From Deltaproteobacteria bacterium (GTDB taxonomy: Bacteria > Desulfobacterota > Desulfobacteria > Desulfobacterales > ETH-SRB1), in contig JAFCZU010000010.1 in NCBI GenBank assembly GCA_019314185.1, positions 1 to 25,387 of the forward strand: a stretch of 25,387 bases of DNA, given 5' to 3'. The first letter of the stretch is position 1. Each line of letters begins with the position of its first letter. Under the pieces are notes generated by a model that was given only the letters and a program-made list of their open reading frames with translations, had not been told where the DNA came from and searched no databases. The position numbers and the translations under genes were made by a program. This document shows, in pieces, positions 7,788 to 17,131 of the stretch.

Positions 7788-8059
7788 TGTTTTGCGTCAT
7801 TCCGACAAAAGTCGGAATTCAGTAATTACAGATAGTTATCTCTGTGTTCTCTGTGCGCTAGTTTATTGTAGTCAAGTTTTATTAAAAAAATTAGCAGAAA
7901 ATTATTATGTACGAGAATGGGCCACCATTAAGCTCGTCGGAGCACATGATAATTTTTCTGCGGGTTACTCGCATGATATTACGCGTTTGAATACCCTCCG
8001 TAATGCAAAGTGTAATACAGCGCTTCGCTTGTGTTAACCGCTGACAGGAGAATATTGGA
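7788..8059. other. Spacer between cfa and mltF with repeat debris
   Basis: I see no credible gene in this 272-bp gap. It contains a perfect hairpin, ATTCCGAC / GTCGGAAT (7799-7806 and 7811-7818, loop AAAA), right at the mltF start. A fragment with TCTCTGTG twice (about 7840-7858) is of the same type as the CTCTGTGG element between rpmA and rplU. No convincing promoter for mltF is visible. Confidence 0.5.
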
Positions 8060-9178
8060 TCAACGCTCGGCAACATACCCGCCTTGAACACCTTCTGGGG
8101 AAAAAACTATCTGCCACACCTGATTTATCCTTGCACGAAAAGAACCTGCGCAGGATAAGAGATAAAATTTCCACATTCTGTAAAAACGCTCATCATAACT
8201 TTTTTTCAGAACATTCCAATTATCATGGAAATTTTTAAACCATTGCATCAGGGTTTTATCGTAGTAAACGCCAAAACTATGCCAGTCTTCAAGAACAAAC
8301 AGCCCTTCGATAGCATCAGATATCTGATTTGCAGACGGCAACATGGAGCGAGGAAAGATATATCGTTCAATACATGGATTAATATTGGCAACCGAGGTAT
8401 TTCCGCCTATTGTATGCAGCAGAAAAAGCCCGTCATTCTTCAAGCACCTCTTAACCACCTTCATAAAGGCAACATAATTTTTATAACCAACATGTTCGAA
8501 CATACCGATGGAAAGGATGCGGTCAAAATGCCCTTCCAGGCTGCGATAGTCCTGGAGGCGAATTTCAACCGGAAAGCCATCACAAAGCTTCTTCGCAAGC
8601 TGATACTGATTTTTGGAAACTGTTATACCAACAACTTCAACTCCGTAACGCTTTGCAGCAAATCTCGCAGTTCCACCCCATCCGCAACCAATGTCCAGAA
8701 CACGCATTCCAGGCTGCAGTTTTAGCTTACGGCATATCATATCCAGCTTCGCATCCTGAGCTTCATCCAGAGTGGTCGCATCTTTCCAGTACCCGCAACT
8801 GTAAATCAAACGTCCGTCAAGCATCTGCCTGTAAAGATCGTTGCCGATATCATAGTGATGCTTTCCAATATTGAATGCTTTAGATGGCTTCTGAAAGTTG
8901 AACAGCTTAGCCTTAAAAGCCTGAAAAAAGTTTGTCAATGGTGTGACCCTGTTCTCGAGATGGGCTTTTAAAATTCTATCAGAAAATTCATCAAGTCTGT
9001 CACAGTCCCACCAGCCATCCATGTAAGACTCACACAGACCCAAAGAACCCTTTACCAGCAACCTTGGATACAGTTGATCATTATGAACCCGCATATCCCA
9101 GGAACGATCGCCATTAATTTTAACATCACCAAAAGATAACAGGTCTTCAACTTTTTTGCGTAACTTATCCTGACTCAT
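8060..9178 (-). CDS. cfa: Cyclopropane-fatty-acyl-phospholipid synthase
   Basis: A SAM-dependent enzyme that adds a methylene bridge across double bonds of membrane lipid acyl chains. Numbering is from the ATG chosen here (372 residues). The SAM motif VLDIGCGWGG is at 160-169. Active-site residues match E. coli Cfa: Cys128 in YSCGYW, Glu228 in MFEHVG, His255 in LLHTIGG, and Tyr306 in GVYYDKTL, giving a constant offset from E. coli Cys139, Glu239, His266 and Tyr317. An ATG 12 nt upstream (9190) lacks a Shine-Dalgarno sequence. The internal ATG has GGAGGT just before it, so it is preferred. The gene appears to be transcribed alone. Confidence 0.95.
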   Translation of the reverse strand: MSQDKLRKKVEDLLSFGDVKINGDRSWDMRVHNDQLYPRLLVKGSLGLCESYMDGWWDCDRLDEFSDRILKAHLENRVTPLTNFFQAFKAKLFNFQKPSKAFNIGKHHYDIGNDLYRQMLDGRLIYSCGYWKDATTLDEAQDAKLDMICRKLKLQPGMRVLDIGCGWGGTARFAAKRYGVEVVGITVSKNQYQLAKKLCDGFPVEIRLQDYRSLEGHFDRILSIGMFEHVGYKNYVAFMKVVKRCLKNDGLFLLHTIGGNTSVANINPCIERYIFPRSMLPSANQISDAIEGLFVLEDWHSFGVYYDKTLMQWFKNFHDNWNVLKKSYDERFYRMWKFYLLSCAGSFRARINQVWQIVFSPEGVQGGYVAER

Positions 9179-9351
9179 TGCCACCTCCATCTATATTCAA
9201 TAGTGTTATGAATGACGTTTTTTTTGAATTAGTCAGAAATGCAAAACAACAAAGCGGTACGAAAGGCAGAGCTAAAGAATGGTTTCATTTTCATGTTTTG
9301 TGATGAAAAATAGAATAAAGAAACTCAAATTATAACTGTTCAGGATGTAAT

Positions 9352-9576
9352 TTACTCTATGATCTTAAAATTCCATATTTCTTCATCCTTATAAATATCT
9401 CGAAGCTTACTGGAAGCCTTTTCCGGCGTTTTAGCCCTCCAGGTTAAAGGTAAATCATCACCTGTCATACCTCCGACTTCATATGTCCAGCCATCCTCTT
9501 TTTTTATAATGTTCAGCAAAACAATCCCGCCATGTTTTTTCCCTTTTACACTGACTTCAACTTTATTGATAATCAT
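9352..9576 (-). CDS. Small protein of unknown function
   Basis: A 74-residue soluble protein I do not recognise. It has a strand-rich N-terminal half (MIINKVEVSVKGKKHGG) and a central glycine pair, and ends in a helical, acidic segment with two tryptophans in the second half. It has no cysteine, signal peptide or membrane helix. AGGGGT lies 4-5 nt before the ATG, which supports translation. It is on the same strand as the MBL-fold gene upstream, with a 57-bp gap, so the two may be co-transcribed. A perfect TATAAT (minus strand, 9329-9334) lies just past its stop. It could be a -10 for cfa, but no good -35 accompanies it. Confidence 0.6.
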   Translation of the reverse strand: MIINKVEVSVKGKKHGGIVLLNIIKKEDGWTYEVGGMTGDDLPLTWRAKTPEKASSKLRDIYKDEEIWNFKIIE

Positions 9577-9633
9577 ATTACCCCTAAAAAAAGATAATGT
9601 TAATCGAGCCGATTTTAAAACATCCCCTTGTGC

Positions 9634-10269
9634 TCATATTGTAATAACTTTCCCGGCGCCGCCTTCAATATACTTATCCGGATATAATTCACTAATCTTA
9701 TGTATGAATTTAGTGCAGTGGGTCGGGCAAATCTTTTTTAGATTATCTATTAAATCAAACTCCTTGAACCCGTGCAATCCTCCGATGAGCGTGCCGACCT
9801 TTCCATGCTTTGAAGCTGCTTCAAGTATTTCCCCAACACCTGGATGAGAACATCCGGCAACCACGACAACATCCTCATTATGTTTTATGATAATAGACTG
9901 CTCAGCATTTTTCAGCTCGCCTGTGGAAAATATATTTTCATGAAGCATAAGAGGTTCTTTAATCTTTATTACCTCTCTTGCTCCCACCGGCTCAGGACAG
10001 GAATAAGGAATATAAACCCTTGCTTTGTTGATTTTAAGAAAAGCGGAAAGCCCGCCGATATGATCCCAGTGATCATGTGAAATAAAAATCTCATCAACAA
10101 TTAAAGGATCTATATTGAGTTTATTCATGTTTTCAAGCAAAATATCACCATTGGCGCCTGTATCAAAAAGAATTTTCCTGTTAAACACCTCTATCAGGCA
10201 GGAAAATCCCCAGTCACCTGCAAGTCTTTCATCAAATGCTTCGTTATCATATATAATGGTTATCTTCAT
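9634..10269 (-). CDS. MBL-fold metal-dependent hydrolase (COG1237-like)
   Basis: A metallo-beta-lactamase-fold protein of 211 residues from the start chosen here. The metal motif HDHWDH is at 65-70 (His65, His67, Asp69, His70), followed by GGLSAF. A further histidine lies in AGCSHPG, and the C-terminal half has GGLHGF. The overall layout resembles COG1237, whose archaeal members include a dihydropterin ribofuranosyl-aminobenzene phosphate synthase. The substrate here cannot be read from sequence. A longer frame begins 48 nt upstream, but the internal ATG has GGAGG 4 nt before it and begins at the natural first strand (MKITIIYD). It sits 117 bp after gpmI on the same strand. Confidence 0.85.
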   Translation of the reverse strand: MKITIIYDNEAFDERLAGDWGFSCLIEVFNRKILFDTGANGDILLENMNKLNIDPLIVDEIFISHDHWDHIGGLSAFLKINKARVYIPYSCPEPVGAREVIKIKEPLMLHENIFSTGELKNAEQSIIIKHNEDVVVVAGCSHPGVGEILEAASKHGKVGTLIGGLHGFKEFDLIDNLKKICPTHCTKFIHKISELYPDKYIEGGAGKVITI

Positions 10270-10335
10270 ATTGCCTCCACAGTGGCATTCTTCATTTTGC
10301 AGTTTATACTTTTTCAATATTTACGGATGCCGGCA

Positions 10336-10356
10336 GTTAGCTCTTAGCTGTCAGGC
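10336..10356. repeat. Short heptamer run in the gpmI-MBL gap
   Basis: Three consecutive 7-nt units, GTTAGCT, CTTAGCT and GTCAGGC, the first two differing at one base. They lie in the 117-bp gap between gpmI and the MBL-fold gene. The run is short, so it is weak alone, but it shares period and setting with the other intergenic heptamer arrays in the window. Confidence 0.4.
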
Positions 10357-10386
10357 AAAAAACATTGAGCTTGTTGAAAGATACTC

Positions 10387-11928
10387 TCAAAGCAAAGATT
10401 CCCCTGTCATTCCTTCTGGCTTATCTATACCCATAATATGAAGAATGGTCGGGGCAATATCTGCCAACATACCGGGTTTTAAGCTCACAGCCTTTTGATC
10501 TTCGTCAACTAAAATAAAAGGAACTGGATTAAGTGTGTGGGCCGTATAAATGTGTCCGTTTTCATCTATCATCTTTTCAGCATTTCCGTGATCCGCTGTA
10601 ATTAAAACAACACCGCCCATGGTCTGAATTTTCGCAACAATTTTTTCTACACACCCGTCAATCACTTCGCATGCCTTGACCGCGGCATCAAGGGCTCCTG
10701 TATGACCCACCATATCAAGGTTTGCAAAATTTAAAACTATCAAGTCATAAGCATTTGATTGAAGCCTTGAAATCACCTCCTCTGTCACCAGAAAAGCGCT
10801 CATCTCCGGCTTCAGATCATAAGTTGCAACCTCCCGTGGCGACGGAATAAGACATCGATCTTCAAGGGGAAAGGACTTTTCTTCCCCTCCGTTAAAAAAA
10901 TAGGTGACATGAGCATATTTTTCAGTCTCAGCTATTCTAAGCTGTCTTAACCCCTTTTTGCTTACTGCCTCGCCAAGAATGCCATCTATATGAACAGGAG
11001 AAAATGCCAGAGGCAGGCTAAAAACTTCATCATACAGAGTCATGCAAACAAATTCACACAGTTTTGGGGAAGCATTCCTTTCAAAGGAATTAAAAACCTG
11101 GTCAGTAAAAGCATGCGTTATCTCTCTTGCACGATCGGAGCGGAAATTAAAAAAAATAATCCCATCACCATCTTCAACAACTCCCGCAGCTTTTTCATTC
11201 TTTCCCGTTATTAGTGTTGGGGAAATAAATTCATCTGTTTCATTCCGCATATATGCTTTTTTCACAGCTTCTACAGGATTCTTCTCCCTTATCCCTTCAC
11301 CAAGCACATACAGACGAAAAGCCTTCTCTACACGCTCCCATCTGTTATCGCGATCCATTGCATAAAACCGCCCGCAAACAGTTGCGATAACGCCCAGACC
11401 GATCTTATCGATATATTTCTGTAAATCCTGCATGTATCCTGCGCCGCTGTCGGAAAGTGTATCGCGGCCATCTGTTATTACATGCACATAAACACGGCTT
11501 AGTCCTTTATTTTTAGCGAGATCAAGCAGAGCAAACAGATGATTTATGTGGCTGTGTACACCGCCGTCCGATAAAAGCCCCATTAGATGGAGCGCTGAAT
11601 TATTGTCCTTTACCCTGGATATTACTGAATTCAGCGCATTATTTTCAGCAAATAAACCATCACGAATGGCCATATTTATTCTAAGCAGGTCCTGATAAAC
11701 TATTCTGCCTGCGCCTATATTCAAATGGCCTACCTCGGAATTGCCCATGAAGCCTTTTGGAAGCCCTACAGCTTCACCGGAACACAAAAGTCTTGTGCCT
11801 GGATATTCTTTTTTGAGTTTGTCCAGGCATGGAGTCCTGGCAAGATAAACAGCATTTCCATCACCATCAGGGCCAATTCCCCATCCATCCAGAATCATCA
11901 ACATACACGGTCTTTTATTTTTTATCAT
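10387..11928 (-). CDS. gpmI: 2,3-bisphosphoglycerate-independent phosphoglycerate mutase
   Basis: A 513-residue cytoplasmic enzyme that interconverts 3- and 2-phosphoglycerate in glycolysis and gluconeogenesis through a phosphoserine and two Mn ions. Asp14 in MILDGWG and the nucleophile Ser64 in MGNSEVGH mark the phosphatase domain. HSHINHLFALL and VITDGRDT belong to the transferase domain. The C-terminal metal sites are NFANLDMVGHTG and TADHGN. Length equals the usual 510-515 residues. It is the distal member of the rplU-to-gpmI cluster, 95 bp after rsfS. The Shine-Dalgarno sequence is weak, but the start codon position is normal for the family. Confidence 0.96.
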   Translation of the reverse strand: MIKNKRPCMLMILDGWGIGPDGDGNAVYLARTPCLDKLKKEYPGTRLLCSGEAVGLPKGFMGNSEVGHLNIGAGRIVYQDLLRINMAIRDGLFAENNALNSVISRVKDNNSALHLMGLLSDGGVHSHINHLFALLDLAKNKGLSRVYVHVITDGRDTLSDSGAGYMQDLQKYIDKIGLGVIATVCGRFYAMDRDNRWERVEKAFRLYVLGEGIREKNPVEAVKKAYMRNETDEFISPTLITGKNEKAAGVVEDGDGIIFFNFRSDRAREITHAFTDQVFNSFERNASPKLCEFVCMTLYDEVFSLPLAFSPVHIDGILGEAVSKKGLRQLRIAETEKYAHVTYFFNGGEEKSFPLEDRCLIPSPREVATYDLKPEMSAFLVTEEVISRLQSNAYDLIVLNFANLDMVGHTGALDAAVKACEVIDGCVEKIVAKIQTMGGVVLITADHGNAEKMIDENGHIYTAHTLNPVPFILVDEDQKAVSLKPGMLADIAPTILHIMGIDKPEGMTGESLL

Positions 11929-12023
11929 AGGACTTTGCTTCTAATCCTCTTATTAGTCAAAACCTCACAAATTCATTTTTACTACTGTTTGAACGCATTA
12001 GTGAGTTTCAGATCTTTTCAAAT

Positions 12024-12410
12024 TTAATTGTCTGTCTGCGGAAAAGATGCATTAACCATGCTCTTGGTTGTTATCCGTTTTGCATCAACCCAAAGCCCTT
12101 CAAGATCATAAAAATCACGAACAGGTTCATAAAACACATGTATAATAACATAACCATAGTCTAACAAAACCCAGTGTCCTTCCTTTAACCCATCTATAGC
12201 ATAAGATTTTATTCCATGCTCTTTTTTAAGATTCGTCTGAATGTATTCTGCAATTGCGATAACCTGCCGATTTGAACTGCCGCTGCAAATAATAAAAAAA
12301 TCTGCTATTGAGGATAATCCCCGAACATCAAGTATAACAGGATTAACTGCTTTTTTGCCCAAGACTGCTTGAATATATAAATCAAGAGATGGATCAAAAT
12401 CATCGGTCAT
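12024..12410 (-). CDS. rsfS: Ribosomal silencing factor RsfS (Iojap family)
   Basis: A 128-residue protein that binds uL14 on the 50S subunit and blocks subunit joining when nutrients fall. The family core is clear: ILDVRGLSSIADFFIICSGSS near residues 22-44, RQVIAIAE, then GLKEGHWVLLDYG and FYDLEGLWVDA near the C-terminus. Its ATG overlaps the nadD stop codon in an ATGA junction, indicating translational coupling. The nadD-rsfS pairing is widespread in bacteria. Confidence 0.95.
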   Translation of the reverse strand: MTDDFDPSLDLYIQAVLGKKAVNPVILDVRGLSSIADFFIICSGSSNRQVIAIAEYIQTNLKKEHGIKSYAIDGLKEGHWVLLDYGYVIIHVFYEPVRDFYDLEGLWVDAKRITTKSMVNASFPQTDN

Positions 12411-13084
12411 AGATAAAGTCCTTTTGTTTTAATAAATTCTTCCACTTTTTCAGGAACCAGAGATTTAATAGACATACCATGGTTGATAAATTCGCGTATT
12501 TTTGTTGATGAAATATTTAGCGGATTAACATCAAAGAAAAAAACCGGTTTTCTTTTGTCATTCACATAACATGATTGTGAATCAGAATATTTATAATTTA
12601 ATAATATCCTGTTTTGAAGATAATTTTCAAGGGATTTTCGCATTATAAATATGTCATCTTGCTCTGCAGGAAAACGGGTAATCACGATAAAGATAGTAAG
12701 CAGGAAAAGATCCATATAAGATTTCCAGGTATCTATTTCAAGAAAAGCATCAAGCCCAAGAATAAAATAGATTTGGCTGTCTTTCGGCATTATGGACTTA
12801 AAATGAATAACAGTATCAATACTATATGAAGGCCCTGAACGTTTCAACTCAACATCGGAAATAATAATAGACTTCATAATGTCAGAGCTGTTTGAAACAG
12901 CAAGACGTATCATCTCAATACGATCTTTTGCATCAACAATACTGTCTTGCTCTTTATGCGGAGGAATTGCTGAAGGAATAATATAGCTTTTATCCAGAGC
13001 AAACCCTTTTTGCACCTCACAAACAGCCTTAAGGTGTCCGTTGTGAATCGGATTAAAGGTGCCGCCAAACAGTCCTATACGCAT
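12407..13084 (-). CDS. nadD: Nicotinate-nucleotide adenylyltransferase
   Basis: A 225-residue enzyme that joins ATP and nicotinate mononucleotide to form deamido-NAD in NAD synthesis. The nucleotidyltransferase signature GGTFNPIHNGH is at residues 6-16 and the second signature ISSTKIREFI is near the C-terminus, both typical of NadD. It begins 2 bp after the proA stop codon and overlaps rsfS by 4 bp, so it lies in a tight operon. The middle of the protein (about 120-190) is less conserved, as is usual. Confidence 0.94.
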   Translation of the reverse strand: MRIGLFGGTFNPIHNGHLKAVCEVQKGFALDKSYIIPSAIPPHKEQDSIVDAKDRIEMIRLAVSNSSDIMKSIIISDVELKRSGPSYSIDTVIHFKSIMPKDSQIYFILGLDAFLEIDTWKSYMDLFLLTIFIVITRFPAEQDDIFIMRKSLENYLQNRILLNYKYSDSQSCYVNDKRKPVFFFDVNPLNISSTKIREFINHGMSIKSLVPEKVEEFIKTKGLYL

Positions 13085-13086
13085 TG

Positions 13087-14343
13087 CTAAAGCCTTATCT
13101 GCCCATCTCCAAAAACCACAAACTTGGTGGTTGTAAGCTCCTCCAATCCCATTGGTCCAAAAGCATGAAGCTTAGAAGTGCTTATGCCGATTTCGGCTCC
13201 CAAGCCAAGCTGCCCTCCATCATTAAACCGGGTTGAAGCATTAACCAGCACAACCGAAGAATCGACTTCGCGTATAAAACGCCTGGCCCTTTTATAGTCT
13301 GATGTAACAATGACTTCAGTATGGCTGGAACCGTACTTTGCCATGTGTACGATGGCTTGATCCATATCTTCCACCACCCTTACAGCAACAATAAGATCCA
13401 GATATTCGGCAGGCCAGTCCTCTTCCACCGCCATTATCGCTTGCGGCAGAATACGGCATGTTTCAGGACAACCCCTGACTTCAACTCCAGCCTTAACAAA
13501 CCTTTTTCCAATGGCCGGCAAAAATTCCTGAGCCACTGATTTATGAACAAGCATCGTCTCCATGGCATTGCATACGCCCGGGCGCTGAACCTTTGCATTA
13601 AAACAGATCTCTTCAGCCATAAACAGATCTGCGCTATCATCAACATATACATGACATACGCCTTTATAATGTTTTAATACAGGTATCTTTGAATTTTCCA
13701 CAACAAAACGGATCAATCCCTCGCCGCCACGGGGAATAATAAGATCAATAAATTCCTCCTGCTTTAAAAGCGCGTTGACAGCCGCCCTGTCCCTGACCGG
13801 CACAACATTAACCGCAGCCTCCGGGAGACCGCTTTCAACAAGAGCGTGGCTTATAATTCCGGCTAATGCCTGATTAGAATTGAGCGCTTCAGAACCACCG
13901 CGAAGTATAACCGCATTCCCTGCTTTAAGACAAAGACCGGCAGCATCTACAGTAACGTTTGGCCTTGATTCATAAATTATGCCGATAACACCGAGAGGTA
14001 TGCGCATACGCGCCACCTGCAATCCATTGGGTCTTATCCATGTATTGCTCATGGAACCGACAGGGTCCTCAAGCTGCGCCACCTCCCTCAGTCCATCAGC
14101 CATAGATTTTATAGTCGAATCAGATACAGTAAGACGGTCGATCATTGCATTTGAAAGCCCCATTTCCTTTGCACGTAAAAGGTCCTTATTGTTTTCTTCT
14201 TTTATATATGAAGCCTGTTTTTCAATTTTACCGGCAAGCCCGATAAGAACTCCGTTTTTTATAACTGACGGGCATTTTGCCATCTCTATTGAAGCGGATC
14301 GTGCGGCTTTTGCCATATCCAGAATCGTTAATTCAATAGACAT
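13087..14343 (-). CDS. proA: Gamma-glutamyl phosphate reductase
   Basis: A 418-residue enzyme of the aldehyde dehydrogenase superfamily. It reduces gamma-glutamyl phosphate to glutamate semialdehyde with NADPH, the second step of proline synthesis. The catalytic cysteine is Cys258 in [28 protein letters not shown] (115-131) and ILRGGSEA (146-153) are family blocks. [19 protein letters not shown] closes the protein. An AGGG sequence precedes the ATG. It follows proB on the same strand but is split from it by a 262-bp repeat-filled gap, which is unusual for this normally close pair. Confidence 0.96.
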   Translation of the reverse strand: MSIELTILDMAKAARSASIEMAKCPSVIKNGVLIGLAGKIEKQASYIKEENNKDLLRAKEMGLSNAMIDRLTVSDSTIKSMADGLREVAQLEDPVGSMSNTWIRPNGLQVARMRIPLGVIGIIYESRPNVTVDAAGLCLKAGNAVILRGGSEALNSNQALAGIISHALVESGLPEAAVNVVPVRDRAAVNALLKQEEFIDLIIPRGGEGLIRFVVENSKIPVLKHYKGVCHVYVDDSADLFMAEEICFNAKVQRPGVCNAMETMLVHKSVAQEFLPAIGKRFVKAGVEVRGCPETCRILPQAIMAVEEDWPAEYLDLIVAVRVVEDMDQAIVHMAKYGSSHTEVIVTSDYKRARRFIREVDSSVVLVNASTRFNDGGQLGLGAEIGISTSKLHAFGPMGLEELTTTKFVVFGDGQIRL

Positions 14344-14367
14344 TTTCCCTCCTTAAAATATTTTTTT

Positions 14368-14385
14368 ACCACGAAGCACACGAAG
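14368..14385. repeat. CACGAAG direct repeat fragment
   Basis: CACGAAG appears twice with a 9-nt period in ACCACGAAGCACACGAAG. I recognise this as a fragment of a dispersed intergenic sequence common in delta-proteobacterial genomes. It is next to the long palindrome and just upstream of proA. Confidence 0.45.
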
Positions 14386-14392
14386 AAATTAT

Positions 14393-14532
14393 AAAAGATG
14401 AACGTCGAATGATGAAATCGCTCCTGCCGCGACGGGCGCGAGCACGGCGGGTCGCTCTGCCAGTTTATAAATTAGCAGAATTCCTTATTCAAAATTCGAC
14501 GTTGGATGTTCGATGTTCGATGTTCATCTTTT
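14393..14532. repeat. Long palindromic repeat with GC-rich core and expanded right arm
   Basis: The left arm (14393-14410, AAAAGATGAACGTCGAAT) is matched on the right by two perfect inverted pieces: ATTCGACGTT (14494-14503) and GTTCATCTTTT (14522-14532). The right arm is interrupted by a heptamer array (14498-14525: GACGTTG, then GATGTTC three times). The offset between the two right-arm pieces is 21 nt, exactly three heptamers. The core (about 14418-14463) is strikingly GC-rich against its AT-rich surroundings and has its own GCGAC / GTCGC inverted pair. There is no open reading frame. The sequence resembles dispersed intergenic repeats I recall from Desulfobacterales. Confidence 0.65.
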
Positions 14533-14572
14533 TAGTTATTTGAAAGTTTAAAAAGCACTTTTCCCTAACAGT

Positions 14573-14586
14573 CTTCAGCCTTCAGC
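14573..14586. repeat. CTTCAGC heptamer duplication
   Basis: CTTCAGC occurs twice in perfect tandem, 20 bp before the proB stop codon region. The same heptamer opens the array at 2362. Apart from this and the palindromic element, I see nothing gene-like in the proA-proB gap (14344-14605). Confidence 0.45.
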
Positions 14587-14605
14587 CTACCCACCTGAGT
14601 TACTA

Positions 14606-15742
14606 TTAATCATAATACGTAATAGCAAGGTTGTCTCTATGTATGACTTCATCATAAGACTTATATCCAAGACGATCTTTAATCTTGTTTGATTTGAGTC
14701 CCATGATCTTACGTATATCGGCTGCGCTATAGTTGACAAGGCCGGTTCCCAATGTCCTGTTATCATCCATTTTAAATTCTACAGGCGCTCCGACACTGAA
14801 TTCACCTTCCAAACCAATAATGCCGCTTGGAAGAAGACTCTTCCCTTTTTTAAGTATTGCGGCGGCGGCGCCACTATCAATTTTTATAACACCCTTGGGC
14901 TTCAAACTATAAGCAATCCAGCATTTACGCCCTGCAAGCTTTTTCTTTTTCGGAACAAAAAAGGTTCCGCAATCTTTGCCTGAAAAAATCTTTTTCAAAA
15001 TATCAGGTTTTGCGCCACCGGCAATTACCATGGGTATCCCCGCTGCAGTAACCTTTTTGGCGGCATTTATCTTTGTAATCATTCCGCCGGTTCCAAGAGC
15101 GCCTGGGATATCGCTTGCAAGTTTTTCAATGCTCCTTTTTACTGTTGATACAACCGGAATCAGCTCTGCATCAGGATTGCCGCGAGGATCTTTATTATAA
15201 AGCCCGTCAATATCGGTAAGATTGACTAACATATCGGCATCCATCAGCATTGTAATCATGGCCGCAAGATTGTCATTATCTCCGAATTTAATCTCCTCCA
15301 CAGCTACTGTATCATTTTCGTTAATAATCGGAACAATCTGCCATGCCAACAATGTGCATAAAGTATTTCGAGCATTTAAATATCTTTTTCTGTTGCTTAG
15401 ATCTTCACTGGTCAGAAGAATCTGAGCTACCTTTTTTCCATATCGGGCAAATGCCTTTTCATACTCCATGATAAGTCCAGCCTGGCCAACAGCAGCAATT
15501 GCCTGCCTTTTGGGAATTTCATCAGGCCTCCTGGAAAGGCCGACCTTCCTTATCCCTGATGCCATAGCTCCGGATGAAACAAGGATAATCTCCATCCCTC
15601 CACCAATAAGATAACAAATCTGCCTGCTGATTGACCTGATAACTTTTAGATTCAACCCGTTATCTTCGGTGAGAACTCCGCTGCCAATTTTGACAACAAT
15701 GCGCTTTGCACAATCAAAACATGATTTTCTGTTTTTATTCAT
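14606..15742 (-). CDS. proB: Glutamate 5-kinase with PUA domain
   Basis: A 378-residue enzyme that phosphorylates glutamate in the first step of proline synthesis. The amino-acid kinase domain begins RIVVKIGSGVL (14-24) and contains NENDTVAVEEIKFGDNDNLA and GTGGMITKINAAKKV. A C-terminal PUA domain covers about 290-365, ending with the short tail YDEVIHRDNL typical of ProB. Feedback inhibition by proline is usual for the family. It lies 82 bp after obgE on the same strand. Confidence 0.96.
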   Translation of the reverse strand: MNKNRKSCFDCAKRIVVKIGSGVLTEDNGLNLKVIRSISRQICYLIGGGMEIILVSSGAMASGIRKVGLSRRPDEIPKRQAIAAVGQAGLIMEYEKAFARYGKKVAQILLTSEDLSNRKRYLNARNTLCTLLAWQIVPIINENDTVAVEEIKFGDNDNLAAMITMLMDADMLVNLTDIDGLYNKDPRGNPDAELIPVVSTVKRSIEKLASDIPGALGTGGMITKINAAKKVTAAGIPMVIAGGAKPDILKKIFSGKDCGTFFVPKKKKLAGRKCWIAYSLKPKGVIKIDSGAAAAILKKGKSLLPSGIIGLEGEFSVGAPVEFKMDDNRTLGTGLVNYSAADIRKIMGLKSNKIKDRLGYKSYDEVIHRDNLAITYYD

Positions 15743-15770
15743 AATTCAGAATTCAGGAATTGCGCATTCA
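15743..15770. repeat. ATTCAG-type heptamer array between obgE and proB
   Basis: Four units of 7 nt occur here: AATTCAG twice, then the degenerate GAATTGC and GCATTCA. They start immediately upstream of the proB start codon and fill part of the 82-bp obgE-proB gap, in the same position proB's ribosome binding site should occupy. This could affect its translation. Confidence 0.5.
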
Positions 15771-15824
15771 GGTATTTAGAAATTAAAGGTATTCTATTGA
15801 TTTTAATCCCTTAATCCCTATGCG

Positions 15825-16823
15825 CTAAGGAGTTACATTCAACAATTGAACAATTTGCAATTTTAAATCGTCAACCCCTTTTACTGTAATAGCAGAAATT
15901 AATTTGATCTTCTTTCCCTTTGCAGCAGACTGGAACACATCTGCCGCTTCTTTGGCACCTGGGATATCAAGCTTATTTAACACAATAATCTGAGGCTTTT
16001 TTGCAAGGTCATCGCTGTATAATGAAAGTTCCCTGTTTATAGCATTATAAACATCAAGGGGATGGTTGGTGTCAACAGATGATATGTCGATAAGATGAAT
16101 AAGGATTCGGGTTCGCTCTATGTGTTTTAGGAATCTTATACCAAGTCCGGCCCCTTTATGCGCTCCTGATATCAATCCTGGTATATCAGCAACAACAAAA
16201 GGCTCTCCCTTATCTGTTTGAACTACGCCAAGGTTGGGTGTAAGTGTTGTAAAGGGGTAACCGGCTATCTTAGGACGGGCTGAAGAAATTACGCTGATCA
16301 GTGTGGATTTCCCTGCATTGGGAAGACCGATAATACCTACATCCGCAAGAAGTTTAAGTTCTATCTTCAGAGTCAGTATTTCGCCTGATTCGCCCGGCTG
16401 GGCAAACCGTGGTGTACGATTTTTCGACGATTTAAAACGCGTATTCCCCTGGCCACCTCTACCGCCTTTTGCTATTATAAAGATTTCGTCAGGTTTAACA
16501 AAATCTTTTATCAGATGACCTGTTTCGGCATTAAAGACCAAGGTGCCAATGGGAATTTCTATTCTAAGTTCTTCACCATTTTTTCCTGCTTTTTTTTTGC
16601 CCTGTCCGCCGGTGCCATTTTTAGCTTTCAGAACATTCTTGTATTGAAACTGATATAGGGTACGTCTTCGTGATGTTGCCACAAAAACAACATCACCGCC
16701 TTTACCCCCATCTCCTCCATCCGGTCCTCCGCGTTGTATAAATTTTTCACGCCTGAAACTTACACATCCGCGACCTCCATCCCCGGACTGAGCAGTAATA
16801 ATCGCTTCGTCAATGAATTTCAC
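15825..16823 (-). CDS. obgE: GTPase ObgE/CgtA, 50S assembly factor
   Basis: A 332-residue GTPase that acts in late 50S subunit maturation and stress response. The glycine-rich Obg domain fills residues 1-158, with repeated GG turns such as [13 protein letters not shown] (32-44). The G domain has the P-loop GLPNAGKST (166-174), the G3 motif DIPG and the G4 motif NKLD. The C-terminal OCT extension is missing, as in many shorter Obg proteins. The start is GTG, overlapping the rpmA stop codon as GTGA, which couples translation to L27. The rplU-rpmA-obgE order is conserved across bacteria. Confidence 0.96.
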   Translation of the reverse strand: MKFIDEAIITAQSGDGGRGCVSFRREKFIQRGGPDGGDGGKGGDVVFVATSRRRTLYQFQYKNVLKAKNGTGGQGKKKAGKNGEELRIEIPIGTLVFNAETGHLIKDFVKPDEIFIIAKGGRGGQGNTRFKSSKNRTPRFAQPGESGEILTLKIELKLLADVGIIGLPNAGKSTLISVISSARPKIAGYPFTTLTPNLGVVQTDKGEPFVVADIPGLISGAHKGAGLGIRFLKHIERTRILIHLIDISSVDTNHPLDVYNAINRELSLYSDDLAKKPQIIVLNKLDIPGAKEAADVFQSAAKGKKIKLISAITVKGVDDLKLQIVQLLNVTP

Positions 16824-17074
16824 TCTGCATAAACACTTACTTTCTTGCGCGAACGGCCCATTCGCTCATAAGCAACGATCCCGTCAACAGTGGCAAACAA
16901 TGTATAATCTCGACCCATTCCAACATTATCTCCTGGATGAATCTTTGTCCCAAGCTGGCGAACCAGTATATTTCCGGATCTTACCTTTTCTCCGCCATAT
17001 CGTTTAACACCACGCCTTTGACCATTACTATCGCGACCATTTTTTGAGCTGCCGCCTGCTTTTTTATGTGCCAT
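16820..17074 (-). CDS. rpmA: Large ribosomal subunit protein bL27
   Basis: An 84-residue 50S protein whose N-terminus approaches the peptidyl-transferase centre. [15 protein letters not shown] and the block [22 protein letters not shown] are diagnostic. There is no Firmicutes-type cleavable N-terminal extension. AAGGAAG lies about 6 nt before the ATG. The gene overlaps obgE by 4 bp. Confidence 0.98.
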   Translation of the reverse strand: MAHKKAGGSSKNGRDSNGQRRGVKRYGGEKVRSGNILVRQLGTKIHPGDNVGMGRDYTLFATVDGIVAYERMGRSRKKVSVYAE

Positions 17075-17131
17075 TATTTCACTTCCTTGTAATAAAATAT
17101 GCTTTATAAGCTTATAAAAATTGATTTTTCA

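Noticed and set aside
15825..16823. Truncated ObgE
   Set aside because: The missing C-terminal OCT domain is common in Obg proteins; the Obg and G domains are complete.
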